This document shows, piece after piece, positions 53,892-61,744 of a stretch of DNA of 64,000 nt (positions are counted from its first letter, which is position 1; the number at the start of each line of letters is the position of its first letter). The notes beneath the pieces were generated by a model. The model had not been told where the DNA came from. It did no database searches and saw only the letters and a program-made list of their open reading frames with translations. The translations under genes and the position numbers were made by a program. The stretch is from an uncultured Clostridia bacterium (GTDB taxonomy: Bacteria > Bacillota > Clostridia > TANB77 > CAG-508), in the NCBI GenBank assembly GCA_948530865.1, contig CAOTKV010000006.1:32668-96667 (forward strand), in the 5' to 3' direction.

Positions 53892-54674
53892 CTACTCAAA
53901 TTCATTTATATTTTTAAACTCATATCCCATATCTCGTATACTTTTTATTACATCTCCCAAAATCACACTATTATCTTTGGATGTTGCATGTAACAATAGT
54001 ACACAACCGTTATGAATATTATCAACTATTTTCTTTTTTCCATATTCTTCTCTATTTTGTTTTTCAACATCCCAATCATCATATGCAGATGACCACATAA
54101 CACTTGTATATCCTAAATCTTTAACAATTTTTGTTGTTCTCTGGCTGAATTCTCCTTTAGGTGGTCTAAAATATGTCATTTCATAATTAAATTTTTCATA
54201 TACAGCTTTATGAAGATTCATAACTTCATTTTTTATTTCTTCATCACTTATATTAGGTAAACATTTATGATTAACTGTATGATTTCCAACAATATGACCT
54301 TCCTCTATCATTCTTTTTACAATGTCACTTGCAGTATTTAAATAATGTGCTGTTATAAAAAAAGATGCCTTCACATTGCATTCTTTTAAAATATCTAATA
54401 TTGCTTCTGTATAGCCATTTTCATAACCACAATCAAACGTTAAATAGACATTTTTTGAAGTTTCACTTCCCATTGAAATTCCATCAAATTCTTGAATTAC
54501 TTTTTCTGCTTTTGTGTCTAAAGTTGGTTGAGAATGAGACTCGCCTCTTCTAAATCCCCATGGTAGCATTTCATTATTAAGTTCAGATGTTGCCTGTGAA
54601 TATAAACAAAATTGTAATACACAAACCAGTAACAATCCGATTACAAAACAGCTTCTCATAATTTTATCCTTCAT
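53892..54674 (-). CDS. pdaA: PdaA-like polysaccharide deacetylase (spore cortex muramic delta-lactam)
   Basis: 260 residues with an N-terminal signal helix (CFVIGLLLVCVLQFCLYSQA) and LPWGFRRGESHSQPTLD, the W-G-F-x-x-[GS]-x-x-H-x-P segment typical of PdaA. NodB motifs are TFDCGYE (first Asp), HTVNH (metal His pair), RPPKGEFS and, late, LLHATSKDNS. PdaA removes the acetyl group of N-acetylmuramic acid during spore cortex synthesis. A CGGAGG ribosome site lies just before ATG 54674. The gene fits the spore-forming character of the organism. Confidence 0.88.
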   Translation of the reverse strand: MKDKIMRSCFVIGLLLVCVLQFCLYSQATSELNNEMLPWGFRRGESHSQPTLDTKAEKVIQEFDGISMGSETSKNVYLTFDCGYENGYTEAILDILKECNVKASFFITAHYLNTASDIVKRMIEEGHIVGNHTVNHKCLPNISDEEIKNEVMNLHKAVYEKFNYEMTYFRPPKGEFSQRTTKIVKDLGYTSVMWSSAYDDWDVEKQNREEYGKKKIVDNIHNGCVLLLHATSKDNSVILGDVIKSIRDMGYEFKNINEFE

Positions 54675-54785
54675 AAAAACCTCCGTTTTTCAATAAATAA
54701 ATTAATTAGTATTTTAATAATACTAAAATAATTATATTGAATTATTAATAATTATATTCATTAATTTTCTATAAGAAGAAAATAT
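54675..54785. other. AT-rich intergenic region upstream of pdaA
   Basis: Nearly pure A/T with overlapping inverted repeats (for example TTAGTATTTTAATAATACTAA). It should hold the pdaA promoter, but I could not choose a convincing one. Confidence 0.5.
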
Positions 54786-54824
54786 AAAAAAAGAATAAGC
54801 ACTAATTATGCTTATTCTTTTTTT
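54786..54824 (-). terminator. Terminator after the HD-GYP-like gene and small ORF
   Basis: 15-bp perfect arms AAAAAAAGAATAAGC / GCTTATTCTTTTTTT with a 9-base loop. Confidence 0.92.
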
Positions 54825-54977
54825 CTAACGTCCTGAATCACCAACTCCAGCAATATCTTTCATATCTTTTATTTGTTGCTCTACTAAACCTCTAAATTTA
54901 TCTTTACTTACAACAGACTTTATAGTAGTATATTTAAGTTTTCTTTTAAATCTATTCTTCTTCTTGGGAATCCACAT
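54825..54977 (-). CDS. Candidate 50-residue ORF overlapping the HD-GYP-like gene
   Basis: ATG 54977 to TAG 54825, in the -1 frame relative to the upstream gene, overlapping its last 58 bases. It is basic at first (PKKKNRFKRKLKY) and then reads KDKFRGLVEQQIKDMKDIAG. The stop abuts the terminator, leaving no untranslated gap, and codons look native. There is no ribosome site. A T-TTA-AAA heptamer in the HD-GYP frame near the overlap could in principle produce it by -1 frameshifting, although the HD-GYP-like C-terminus looks complete without it. Confidence 0.35.
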   Translation of the reverse strand: MWIPKKKNRFKRKLKYTTIKSVVSKDKFRGLVEQQIKDMKDIAGVGDSGR

Positions 54978-56023
54978 GTACGAACTACTGGTTTATATGA
55001 ATCATATTGACCAAAACGGCTAGTTTCTACTGTTGCCACCTCTCCATTTGATAATAAAACTCTAGTTCTATATGGATATAATTTTACTTTATTAATTAGT
55101 AATTCTTTCATCTCGTTACTAATTGATCCATTTATTGCATACTGCCCAAGTTCTGCTACTACATCTTCTAATGATGTATTATTATCAATTGCACGTTTCA
55201 TAGCATTATCATATACACTACATACATTAATAATTTTTGCACCAAACAAAATACTATTTCTTCTTGAACTAATAGAAACTGGCATTTTTAAAGGGCCTTT
55301 TCCATTTTCTGGTTCTTTTGATAATAATATCATTAATTTAGCTGAATTACTAATATTATTCTTATCAGCTACTGCACAATATGAATATACTGGTGTATAT
55401 CTTTCATCATAATGATCAAGAGGTGTTTCTTTAATTCCTGGAAAAAGTTGTTCCATTCCTTTTATATTTGGTATTTCTGTAAGTGTATTTAATCTGTTAT
55501 CATCTTTATACATAGTTCCTGCATCTTGTAATAGAGCAGCAACTGCAACATCTTGTAAATTTATTAATTCTTTCTTATTTGAAGTTCGTAAACTATCATT
55601 ATAAATTTTTGATAATAATATTGAAAAAAATGCAACTCTAACAGCATGAGAACCAGGACCATTTTCTTGTTCTGCATAAGCATTCAAATCATATTGTGGG
55701 TCGTTACTTTGTGTAGTTTTTTCAACTATCTCATCAGCATTATCTTTTATTTTTTGTACTTGAGCTTCAGTTGGATTATTAAAGAAATCATTTAAACAAT
55801 TTTCTGTATCTTTTCTTAAACTTTCTTCAACAGTTTCTTTAACTTCATCCATATCTGTTGTTTCATTACCTTCAAAATTTATATGTCCACTTAATTTTCT
55901 TAAACGTTCTATAATTCTAGGTGTTAATGTGGTTCCTTTATTTACAATAAGAGCACCATCTCTTCTTATGATATTTTTTTCAAGTACCATTCCTTCCATT
56001 AACTCATCAACATTAATTCCCAT
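54920..56023 (-). CDS. Degenerate HD-GYP domain protein
   Basis: 367 residues from ATG 56023 with GGAGGTAATAAAC upstream; a TTG five codons before overlaps it. N-terminal DUF3391-like part (ELMEGMVLEKNIIRRDGALI, VNKGTTLTPRIIERL), then an HD-GYP outline. Its metal residues are altered: GPGSHAVRVAFFSIL keeps one His, HDIGK is replaced by LQDAGTMYK, and HHERYDG by YSYCAVADKN. HD-GYP enzymes hydrolyse cyclic di-GMP; this protein probably binds a ligand or has lost activity. The C-terminus IDLKENLNILL matches the usual family end. Monocistronic by spacing. Confidence 0.75.
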   Translation of the reverse strand: MGINVDELMEGMVLEKNIIRRDGALIVNKGTTLTPRIIERLRKLSGHINFEGNETTDMDEVKETVEESLRKDTENCLNDFFNNPTEAQVQKIKDNADEIVEKTTQSNDPQYDLNAYAEQENGPGSHAVRVAFFSILLSKIYNDSLRTSNKKELINLQDVAVAALLQDAGTMYKDDNRLNTLTEIPNIKGMEQLFPGIKETPLDHYDERYTPVYSYCAVADKNNISNSAKLMILLSKEPENGKGPLKMPVSISSRRNSILFGAKIINVCSVYDNAMKRAIDNNTSLEDVVAELGQYAINGSISNEMKELLINKVKLYPYRTRVLLSNGEVATVETSRFGQYDSYKPVVRTCGFPRRRIDLKENLNILL

Positions 56024-56102
56024 GTTTATTACCTCCAAAATTAGTATTATACATTTCCCCCAAAATTATAATATTATTTAATTTTTTTGTTAATTATACA
56101 AT

Positions 56103-56783
56103 TTATACTTCTTCTAGTATTTTCCAACTTCCTACTATTTCTGGATAATCTTCAAATGTAAGTTCTTCTTTTGTTGTTGGATGAATAAAGCTTAAACTAT
56201 ATGCCCAAAGCGCAAGCTGTTTTCCTCTACCTCTTGTTCCATATTTTTGATCACCAGATAGACTATGTCCTCTTGATGCAAATTGAACTCTAATTTGATG
56301 ATGTCTTCCAGTATGTAAATCCACTTTTACAACAGACATATTTATTTGATCATTATATTTCACAACTTCATAATCTAAAACTGCTTCTTTAGCATTTTTA
56401 GTACCTTCTTTAACAACCTTACTTATATTGTTTTTTTCATTTTTTAATAGAAAATCTCTCATACTTCCTGTTTGACTTTCCATTTTTCCATCAACAATAC
56501 ACAAATACTTTTTATGCATTTTTTTATCTCTTACTTGCTCGCTAAGTCTTGAAGCAGATTTAGAAGTTCTAGCAAAAACCATAACTCCACCAGTAGGTCT
56601 ATCTAGTCTATGAACTAATCCCAAATAAACATCACCAGGTTTATTATATTTTTCTTTTATATATTTTTTTATAATAGTAAGCATATCTATATCACCAGTT
56701 TTATCTCCTTGTGAAGGCACATTTACTGGCTTTTCTACAACAATTATATGATTATCTTCAAACAAAACTTTTAAATTATTCAT
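56103..56783 (-). CDS. RluA-family rRNA/tRNA pseudouridine synthase
   Basis: 226 residues from ATG 56783, which overlaps the TGA of the upstream gene as ATGA. Catalytic motif HRLDRPTGGVMVFA (about residues 67-80) with the essential Asp, and the R-x-H-Q-I-R motif as GRHHQIRVQFA. The short length and lack of an S4 domain are like single-domain RluA/RluC-type relatives. It isomerises specific uridines in RNA; the target cannot be predicted. It is translationally coupled to the methyltransferase gene. Confidence 0.92.
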   Translation of the reverse strand: MNNLKVLFEDNHIIVVEKPVNVPSQGDKTGDIDMLTIIKKYIKEKYNKPGDVYLGLVHRLDRPTGGVMVFARTSKSASRLSEQVRDKKMHKKYLCIVDGKMESQTGSMRDFLLKNEKNNISKVVKEGTKNAKEAVLDYEVVKYNDQINMSVVKVDLHTGRHHQIRVQFASRGHSLSGDQKYGTRGRGKQLALWAYSLSFIHPTTKEELTFEDYPEIVGSWKILEEV

Positions 56784-57643
56784 TTTTCCCATCTTCCATA
56801 TATTCCACAAGGAAGTACTAAATTTGACTCTTTCATTGGAAGTCCAATTTCTCCAGATGCATATCTTCCTTTTTTATATTTTAATTTTATTGTTAATATA
56901 TTTTCTAGTACTTTAGATGAAATACCTGTTGTATAAGAATTTATCAAAAAGAATAGTGGATCATCTGATAATACTTTTGAACATAATTCAACTAAATCTG
57001 ATATATTATTTTCAAATTGCCATACTTCTCCATTTTTTCCTCTTCCATATGATGGTGGATCCATTATAACTGCATCATACTTATTTCCACGTCTAATTTC
57101 TCTTTGTACAAATTTTGTAACATCATCTATTATAAATCTAACTGGTCTATCAGAAAGACCTGAAGATATAATATTTTCTTTTGCCCATGCAACCATTCCT
57201 TTTGAACTATCAACATGACAGACACTTGCTCCTGCATAACTACATGCAACTGTTGCGCCACCTGTATATGCAAAAAGATTAAGAACCTTTATGTCATTTC
57301 TTCCTGAATTCTTTATTTTATTTATCATCCAGTCCCAATTAACAGCTTGTTCTGGAAATAGTCCTGTATGCTTAAATCCCATTGGCTTTATATTAAATGT
57401 TAAATCTTTATAGTGAACTTGCCAAACTTCAGGTAATTTTTTATTATATTCCCAAAATCCTCCTCCTTTATTACTTCTATTATATCTTGCATTTGCACTT
57501 TTCCATTTTTCAGGAAATGTTCTTTCTTTCCAAATGATTTGTGGATCTGGTCTTATTAAAATAATGTTTGCCCAATGCTCTAATTTCTCTCCATCAGACA
57601 TATCTAAAATTTCATAATCTTTCCAATCTCTTGATACTTCCAT
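56780..57643 (-). CDS. RlmI/RlmK-like class I SAM-dependent RNA methyltransferase
   Basis: 287 residues from ATG 57643, where GGAGAAAGAAG lies upstream; an in-frame ATG at 57661 has no ribosome site. N-terminal EVSRDWKDYEILDMSDGEKL and RPDPQIIWKE, then GLFPEQAVNWDWM, and LNLFAYTGGATVACS (SAM-binding motif I), HVDSSKGMVAWAKEN, and catalytic-site VIMDPPSYGRGK. This subgroup methylates 23S rRNA cytosine or guanine; the substrate here is unproven. It has no PUA domain, unlike E. coli RlmI. Confidence 0.88.
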   Translation of the reverse strand: MEVSRDWKDYEILDMSDGEKLEHWANIILIRPDPQIIWKERTFPEKWKSANARYNRSNKGGGFWEYNKKLPEVWQVHYKDLTFNIKPMGFKHTGLFPEQAVNWDWMINKIKNSGRNDIKVLNLFAYTGGATVACSYAGASVCHVDSSKGMVAWAKENIISSGLSDRPVRFIIDDVTKFVQREIRRGNKYDAVIMDPPSYGRGKNGEVWQFENNISDLVELCSKVLSDDPLFFLINSYTTGISSKVLENILTIKLKYKKGRYASGEIGLPMKESNLVLPCGIYGRWEK

Positions 57644-57702
57644 AAATTCTTCTTTCTCCATATTTTTTATACTTATTTATTATAACATATTTTACATAAA
57701 AA

Positions 57703-57731
57703 TGGAAATAAATTATTATTTATGCTATAAT
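57703..57731 (+). promoter_or_regulatory. Predicted promoter of the SDR gene
   Basis: TGGAAA, 17-base spacer, TATAAT with an extended TG; 37 bases before ATG 57768. Confidence 0.6.
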
Positions 57732-57767
57732 AATTTGGATAAAAAAAATACTAGAAAGGTGAATATT

Positions 57768-58415
57768 ATGAAAGTATTAGTTACTGGAACATCAGAAGGA
57801 ATTGGTAAATCTATTGCTCAAAAATTTTTAAATGAAGGACATGAGGTAATTGGAATTGATATAAATCAAGCAACAATAGAACATAAATCATATACTCACA
57901 TTCAAAAAAATATCTGTGACAAATATCTCCCAAACATTGAAAATATCGAAATACTTGTAAACAATGCTGGTGTACAAGATTCTGGAAATGATATTGATAT
58001 TAATTTAAAAGGAACAATTGCTATTACTGAAAAATATGGAATTCAATCACAAATAAAATCAATTGTTTTTATTGCATCAAGTAGTGCCACAACTGGGTCT
58101 GAGTTTCCTGAATATGTTGCAAGTAAAGGTGGAGTTGTTTCTTATATGAAAAATGTCGCTTTAAGAGTTGCTCAATATGGTGCAACAAGTAATAGTATTT
58201 CTGCAGGTGGAGTTATTACTAAACTAAATCAACATATAATAGATGACCCAAATTTATGGCAACAAGTATTAAATGAAACTTTGCTTAATAAATGGGCTTC
58301 TTCTGAAGAGATTGCTGATTTTACATATTTCATTAGTGTTATTAATAAAAGTATGACTGGTCAAGATATTTTTATTGATAATGGAGAAGCATTAAAATCA
58401 AACTTTATCTGGTAA
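57768..58415 (+). CDS. Short-chain dehydrogenase/reductase
   Basis: 215 residues from ATG 57768 with AAAGGTGAATATT upstream; upstream in-frame ATG 57702 lies before the promoter -10 and is rejected. NAD(P)-binding TGTSEGIG, NNAG at about 80-83, Ser in SSSAT, and catalytic Y-x-x-x-K as YVASKGG. The C-terminal SMTGQDIFIDNGEAL is typical of classical SDR proteins. Shorter than usual (about 250), with a compact middle. Substrate unknown. The queuosine-precursor transporter gene follows 49 bases later. Confidence 0.9.
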   Translation: MKVLVTGTSEGIGKSIAQKFLNEGHEVIGIDINQATIEHKSYTHIQKNICDKYLPNIENIEILVNNAGVQDSGNDIDINLKGTIAITEKYGIQSQIKSIVFIASSSATTGSEFPEYVASKGGVVSYMKNVALRVAQYGATSNSISAGGVITKLNQHIIDDPNLWQQVLNETLLNKWASSEEIADFTYFISVINKSMTGQDIFIDNGEALKSNFIW

Positions 58416-58416
58416 T

Positions 58417-58459
58417 GAAAGTAGTTAACCAAAACCTACTTTAAAAATAATGAGGAGGA
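58417..58459 (+). promoter_or_regulatory. Candidate preQ1-I riboswitch before the queuosine transporter gene
   Basis: A 7-bp hairpin AAAGTAG / CTACTTT with an 11-base loop TTAACCAAAAC that ends in C, followed by an A-rich tail AAAAATAATGAGGAGG containing the ribosome site. Loop bases ACC or TTA could pair with GG or TAA of the tail, a pseudoknot shape like preQ1-I. The downstream gene is a queuosine-precursor transporter. The loop does not fully fit the consensus. Confidence 0.4.
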
Positions 58460-58464
58460 AAAAA

Positions 58465-59121
58465 ATGAATATTATATTAGGAATTATTAGTGTAATTCTA
58501 TGTTTTGGAACAATTGTTGTACTTGAAAAATTATTTAAAAAGGAGGGCTTATATATTTGGATTAGTATAGCAACAATTATTGCTAATATTCTAGTATGTA
58601 AAACTATAAGTGTGCTTGGTTTTACAAGTTCACTTGGAAATATTATGTTTGCAAGTATATTTCTTGCAACAGATATTATGACTGAAAAATATGGTCCAGA
58701 ACATAGTAAAAAAGCTGTTTTACTTGGAATGATTTCTGCTATTATATTTGTAGTATCTACACAAATTTCTTTGTTATATATTCCAGATACTACAGATTTA
58801 GCTCAAGAAAGTATGAAAAACTTATTTGGTATAAATTTAAGAACTAATATAGCAAGCTTAACAATGTATTTCTTAAGCAATATATTAGGAATTTGGATAT
58901 TTGAAAAACTAAAACAAAAATTCCATAATAAATTATGGCTTAGAAATAATGTTTCCACTATAATAGCAAATTGTAGTGAAAATTACTGCTTTGCATTTAT
59001 TGCATTTTTAGGAATTTTAGACGTACCTACAATTCTATCTATTGCAACAGTTGGCTCTATATTAGAAATTTTAATTGCAATATGCGATACACCATTTCTA
59101 TATATTGCAAGCAAAACATAA
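58465..59121 (+). CDS. Queuosine precursor transporter (YhhQ/VUT family)
   Basis: 218 residues from ATG 58465 with GAGGAGGAAAAAA upstream; the ATG at 58450 overlaps that site. Six or so membrane helices. The family region LGFTSSLGNIMFASIFLATD and IMTEKYGPEHSKKAVLLGM includes the conserved T-[DE]-x-[YF]-G-x-x-x-[AS]. YhhQ-type proteins import preQ0/preQ1 for tRNA queuosine synthesis. The short SDR gene precedes it; the 43-base leader may be a riboswitch. Confidence 0.88.
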   Translation: MNIILGIISVILCFGTIVVLEKLFKKEGLYIWISIATIIANILVCKTISVLGFTSSLGNIMFASIFLATDIMTEKYGPEHSKKAVLLGMISAIIFVVSTQISLLYIPDTTDLAQESMKNLFGINLRTNIASLTMYFLSNILGIWIFEKLKQKFHNKLWLRNNVSTIIANCSENYCFAFIAFLGILDVPTILSIATVGSILEILIAICDTPFLYIASKT

Positions 59122-59128
59122 AAATGGC

Positions 59129-59165
59129 AAAAGCCACAGAGGAATTCTCCTCTATGGCTTTTTTT
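59129..59165. terminator. Terminator after the queuosine transporter gene
   Basis: Stem AAAAGCCA-c-AGAGGA / TCCTCT-a-TGGCTTTT with loop ATTC, followed by T-run; both strands carry T-runs, so it may serve convergent genes. Confidence 0.88.
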
Positions 59166-59180
59166 GTGCCGGTTAAAACT

Positions 59181-59738
59181 TTAAATGAATCCTATGGAAG
59201 TTGGAAGCATTATCGTGTCATTTTGGGAATCAACCAGACTTATCGCATGAATCATTTCAACTGACATATTCCCTGGATCATTATTCATGATTGTTGCTAC
59301 AATAGATTTGTGCATTATACCATTTATTTGATATTCTACAGTTTTTTTCGCAATTTCATAAACCTTCGGGGTATCAAGCAGTTTCATAACAATCTTTCGT
59401 ATAGTCTCATCGTCTTTAACATTTTCTGACAAATATACTATTGGATTAATTCCAAGAGTAATTTTAAAATTCAGAAAAAAATCTGACATAAAGTTCTCTT
59501 TTTGACTTTCAAAAGATTTTACATTTCTCTCAGCAGATTCTTTCTGGTCCTCCCTTGAAAAGAGTGCTATATTCCTCAAACTTTCTAAACAACGTTCAAA
59601 ACCTTCCTCAAGAATTTTCTTGATTTCTTCCAAACATGTTACGTTTTGTATGGCTTCCTCCAAGTTTAACCGTTTAATCATTTCTTCCGATTTTCCTAAA
59701 AAATTACTTGTGGCAACCATCATATTGGAATAATTCAT
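59181..59738 (-). CDS. Unknown 185-residue protein, paralogue 1, foreign composition
   Basis: No known family recognised. It shares length (185 residues) and a diffuse pattern with the next gene: A-E-[RK]-N-[VL]-K-[SG]-F-x-x-x-K-E-x-F-[MV]-S-D-F followed by an N-F. GC content and codon choice are clearly higher than in the neighbours. It has an in-frame CGG (Arg23, positions 59670-59672), a codon that elsewhere in this window occurs only at frameshift sites; here the frame continues without a shift. A transferred gene pair is likely. The protein is soluble; no signal or TM. Confidence 0.75.
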   Translation of the reverse strand: MNYSNMMVATSNFLGKSEEMIKRLNLEEAIQNVTCLEEIKKILEEGFERCLESLRNIALFSREDQKESAERNVKSFESQKENFMSDFFLNFKITLGINPIVYLSENVKDDETIRKIVMKLLDTPKVYEIAKKTVEYQINGIMHKSIVATIMNNDPGNMSVEMIHAISLVDSQNDTIMLPTSIGFI

Positions 59739-59772
59739 TGGCTTTTATCCTTTCGCTTTTGTTGATAAGTTA

Positions 59773-60330
59773 CTAGATACCTAATACAACTCTGGGTACA
59801 ATTACTTTTACACCATCCTCATTAGTTACAATCACATATTGTGAAGGATCAGACACACCATTCGGAATATATCCATCATATGTACATGAAACATATTCCT
59901 TAGTTATATTCATTATCATCTGATCCACAATCTGCTTTGCAGTCACCTGAGTTTGAGTGTTTTCGCTGGTTGTCATTTCCAAATTTATAAAGTCTCTTAC
60001 ACTATCTTCATCATGAACCCAATCCAAAATAATTGCAAGATTATCTGCAACCATTCTTTGAAAATTAAATTCAAAATCAGATACAAATGTCTCTTTGCTA
60101 CCCTGAAATCCTTTGAGATTTTTCTCTGCAATCTCTCTTCTTTCTGCTGGAGCCACTGATGTCATTTGCTGTAAGGCAATCATACAAACTGAAAATGCAG
60201 TATCCACAATGGATGTTATCTTATCAGACTTCATAAATTCTTTGAAGTCTTCAAATATCCCTAACCGATTGAATATCTCCTCAGCATTTTCCAAAGTTAA
60301 ATTTCCATGTTCCATAATCTTTTTGTTCAT
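59773..60330 (-). CDS. Unknown 185-residue protein, paralogue 2, foreign composition
   Basis: Same length as the gene at 59181-59738 and similar pattern (REIAEKNLKGFQGSKETFVS, DFEFNFQRM). It carries an in-frame CGG (Arg22, positions 60265-60267), aligned with the CGG of paralogue 1 in an N/K-R-L context. In both, +1 shifting would hit a stop at once (GGT TAA and GGT TAG). Higher GC than its surroundings; the C-terminal part reads VIVTNEDGVKVIVPRVVLGI. It may have come with its neighbour from a donor that uses CGG for Arg. Function unknown. Confidence 0.75.
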   Translation of the reverse strand: MNKKIMEHGNLTLENAEEIFNRLGIFEDFKEFMKSDKITSIVDTAFSVCMIALQQMTSVAPAERREIAEKNLKGFQGSKETFVSDFEFNFQRMVADNLAIILDWVHDEDSVRDFINLEMTTSENTQTQVTAKQIVDQMIMNITKEYVSCTYDGYIPNGVSDPSQYVIVTNEDGVKVIVPRVVLGI

Positions 60331-60403
60331 ATTTTAACCTTTCTTTGATGCTAATATTTTATTACAACTTATATTATATCATTCATTTTGCATTTATGTC
60401 AAC

Positions 60404-61282
60404 TTATTTATCTAAAAGTGAAATTTTTCGACTGTCCCTAAATTTCATTATTTCTTCTATAATTTCTTTAGGAGTTGATGCTCCTGCCATTATTCCAACC
60501 TTATCATCATTAGTAAATTCTATATCTTTTAAATCCTCTAGTGTTTGAACTAAATATACTTTTCCACAGTTTTCCTCTGCAACTTTAGCAAGTTCCTTTG
60601 TATTAGAACTATGTTTTCCACCTATTATAATCATTTTGTTAACTTTTTTTGATATTTCTCTTGTTTCTCTCTGTCTATTTTCTGTTGAATCGCATATCGT
60701 TTTATCAAATATAACATCTGCCTCATAAAAATTCACTTGCAATTCTTCTATAAGTTTATCAAATTTAGAACTTGAAAATGTAGTTTGAGAAACTATATAT
60801 ACTCTCCCTAAATTGGTTTTCTCATATTCCATATAACAATCTAAAATCTCATCCTCATTTTCTATAACAAAACTATTTTCCCCTGCAAATCCTTGAGTTC
60901 CAATTATTTCTGGATGATTTTTTTTACCAACAATTATTATAAAAGAATTCTCTTTTTCTCTTTCTACTTTTATATGTATTGCTTTAACTTTAGGACATGT
61001 TAAATCTATAATTTCCAAATTCTTTTTTCTAGCTTCATCATAAACCTTTTTGGCTTCGCCATGAGCTCTAAAAATTACTTTCGAATTATTTGGAATTTCA
61101 TCAATTGAATCTACAGTTATCACACCTTTGTTTTCTAGATTTTTAACCACTTGTTCATTATGAACAAGTTCACCTAAACAATATACTTTATTATCTGTAT
61201 CTTTTAGCGCTTTTAATGCTCCACTTACTGCATTTTCAACTCCAAAACAAAAACCAGCTAATTTTCCAACTACTATTTCCAT
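60404..61282 (-). CDS. ispH: 4-hydroxy-3-methylbut-2-enyl diphosphate reductase IspH
   Basis: 292 residues. The three iron-sulfur cluster cysteines are visible: GFCFGV (about C12), DLTCPKVK (about C96) and ICDSTENRQ (about C195). FRAHGEAKKVYDEA, QTTFSSSKF and IIGGKHSSNTKEL, MAGASTPKEIIEEI are conserved substrate regions. IspH makes isopentenyl and dimethylallyl diphosphate in the last step of the MEP isoprenoid pathway. It has no fused S1 domain as seen in some clostridia. Standalone on the minus strand. Confidence 0.96.
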   Translation of the reverse strand: MEIVVGKLAGFCFGVENAVSGALKALKDTDNKVYCLGELVHNEQVVKNLENKGVITVDSIDEIPNNSKVIFRAHGEAKKVYDEARKKNLEIIDLTCPKVKAIHIKVEREKENSFIIIVGKKNHPEIIGTQGFAGENSFVIENEDEILDCYMEYEKTNLGRVYIVSQTTFSSSKFDKLIEELQVNFYEADVIFDKTICDSTENRQRETREISKKVNKMIIIGGKHSSNTKELAKVAEENCGKVYLVQTLEDLKDIEFTNDDKVGIMAGASTPKEIIEEIMKFRDSRKISLLDK

Positions 61283-61341
61283 TATTCCTCCAAATATTTT
61301 TTTCTTTTAATTTTTAACATTATATAATAAATACTACCATT

Positions 61342-61446
61342 TTACAACGCTTCTAAAACATTAACAAAATTATACAATAAACATCCTAATACAATAAAAC
61401 TTATGCCTGTACAAAAAAGTAGTATACCTAAAAATATCTTCTTCAT
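61342..61446 (-). CDS. Small hydrophobic 34-residue protein
   Basis: ATG 61446 with AGAAGG seven bases before; reads MKKIFLGILLFCTGISFIVL and continues to a single-pass membrane peptide ending VLEAL. Two Cys. The start lies behind a hairpin (61447-61504) that contains the ribosome site, as at yqfC. The size and codon use support a real short gene; there is no family assignment. Upstream is the 67-residue membrane gene. Confidence 0.6.
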   Translation of the reverse strand: MKKIFLGILLFCTGISFIVLGCLLYNFVNVLEAL

Positions 61447-61504
61447 AAAAAAACCTTCTTTCGTAAAATATATTAATATATATATTCACAAAAAAAGGTT
61501 TTAT
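61447..61504 (-). promoter_or_regulatory. Leader hairpin before the 34-residue gene, related to the yqfC leader
   Basis: 5' arm begins GAATAAAACCTTT and is followed by GAATATATATAT, nearly the same as in the yqfC leader (GAATAAAACCTTT, then GAATATATAAAT). The 3' arm contains AGAAGG and ends in T7 just before the ATG. Confidence 0.5.
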
Positions 61505-61516
61505 TCCAAAAATTTA

Positions 61517-61720
61517 TTAAATGTGTATAGAAAACTTAGCAAGTATTCTTATTACTTGTGCACTTCCAGCATCTGATATTAGATATACAAATAAAATAAT
61601 TCCTATAACTAATCCTACTAAATTTCCTAAACGTTGATCTGTTGTTGCCTTATAATTTATTAAATTTGATGCTATAGCTCCTACTAAACAAGCTACACAA
61701 AATGCTACAATATATAACAT
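61517..61720 (-). CDS. Small membrane protein, 67 residues
   Basis: Two hydrophobic helices (about 1-18, LYIVAFCVACLVGAIASN, and 33-49, LVGLVIGIILFVYLI) separated by INYKATTDQRLGN. The start 61720 follows a purine-rich site. It has the look of a small uncharacterised membrane protein; no known family. It lies 24 bases after uvrC. Confidence 0.65.
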   Translation of the reverse strand: MLYIVAFCVACLVGAIASNLINYKATTDQRLGNLVGLVIGIILFVYLISDAGSAQVIRILAKFSIHI

Positions 61721-61744
61721 ATCTCTGTTCCCCCTTTTAATTTA

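Noticed and set aside
54920..54977. -1 frameshift as the required way to finish the HD-GYP-like protein
   Set aside because: The zero-frame end IDLKENLNILL already matches the usual C-terminus of the family, so a frameshift is not needed.
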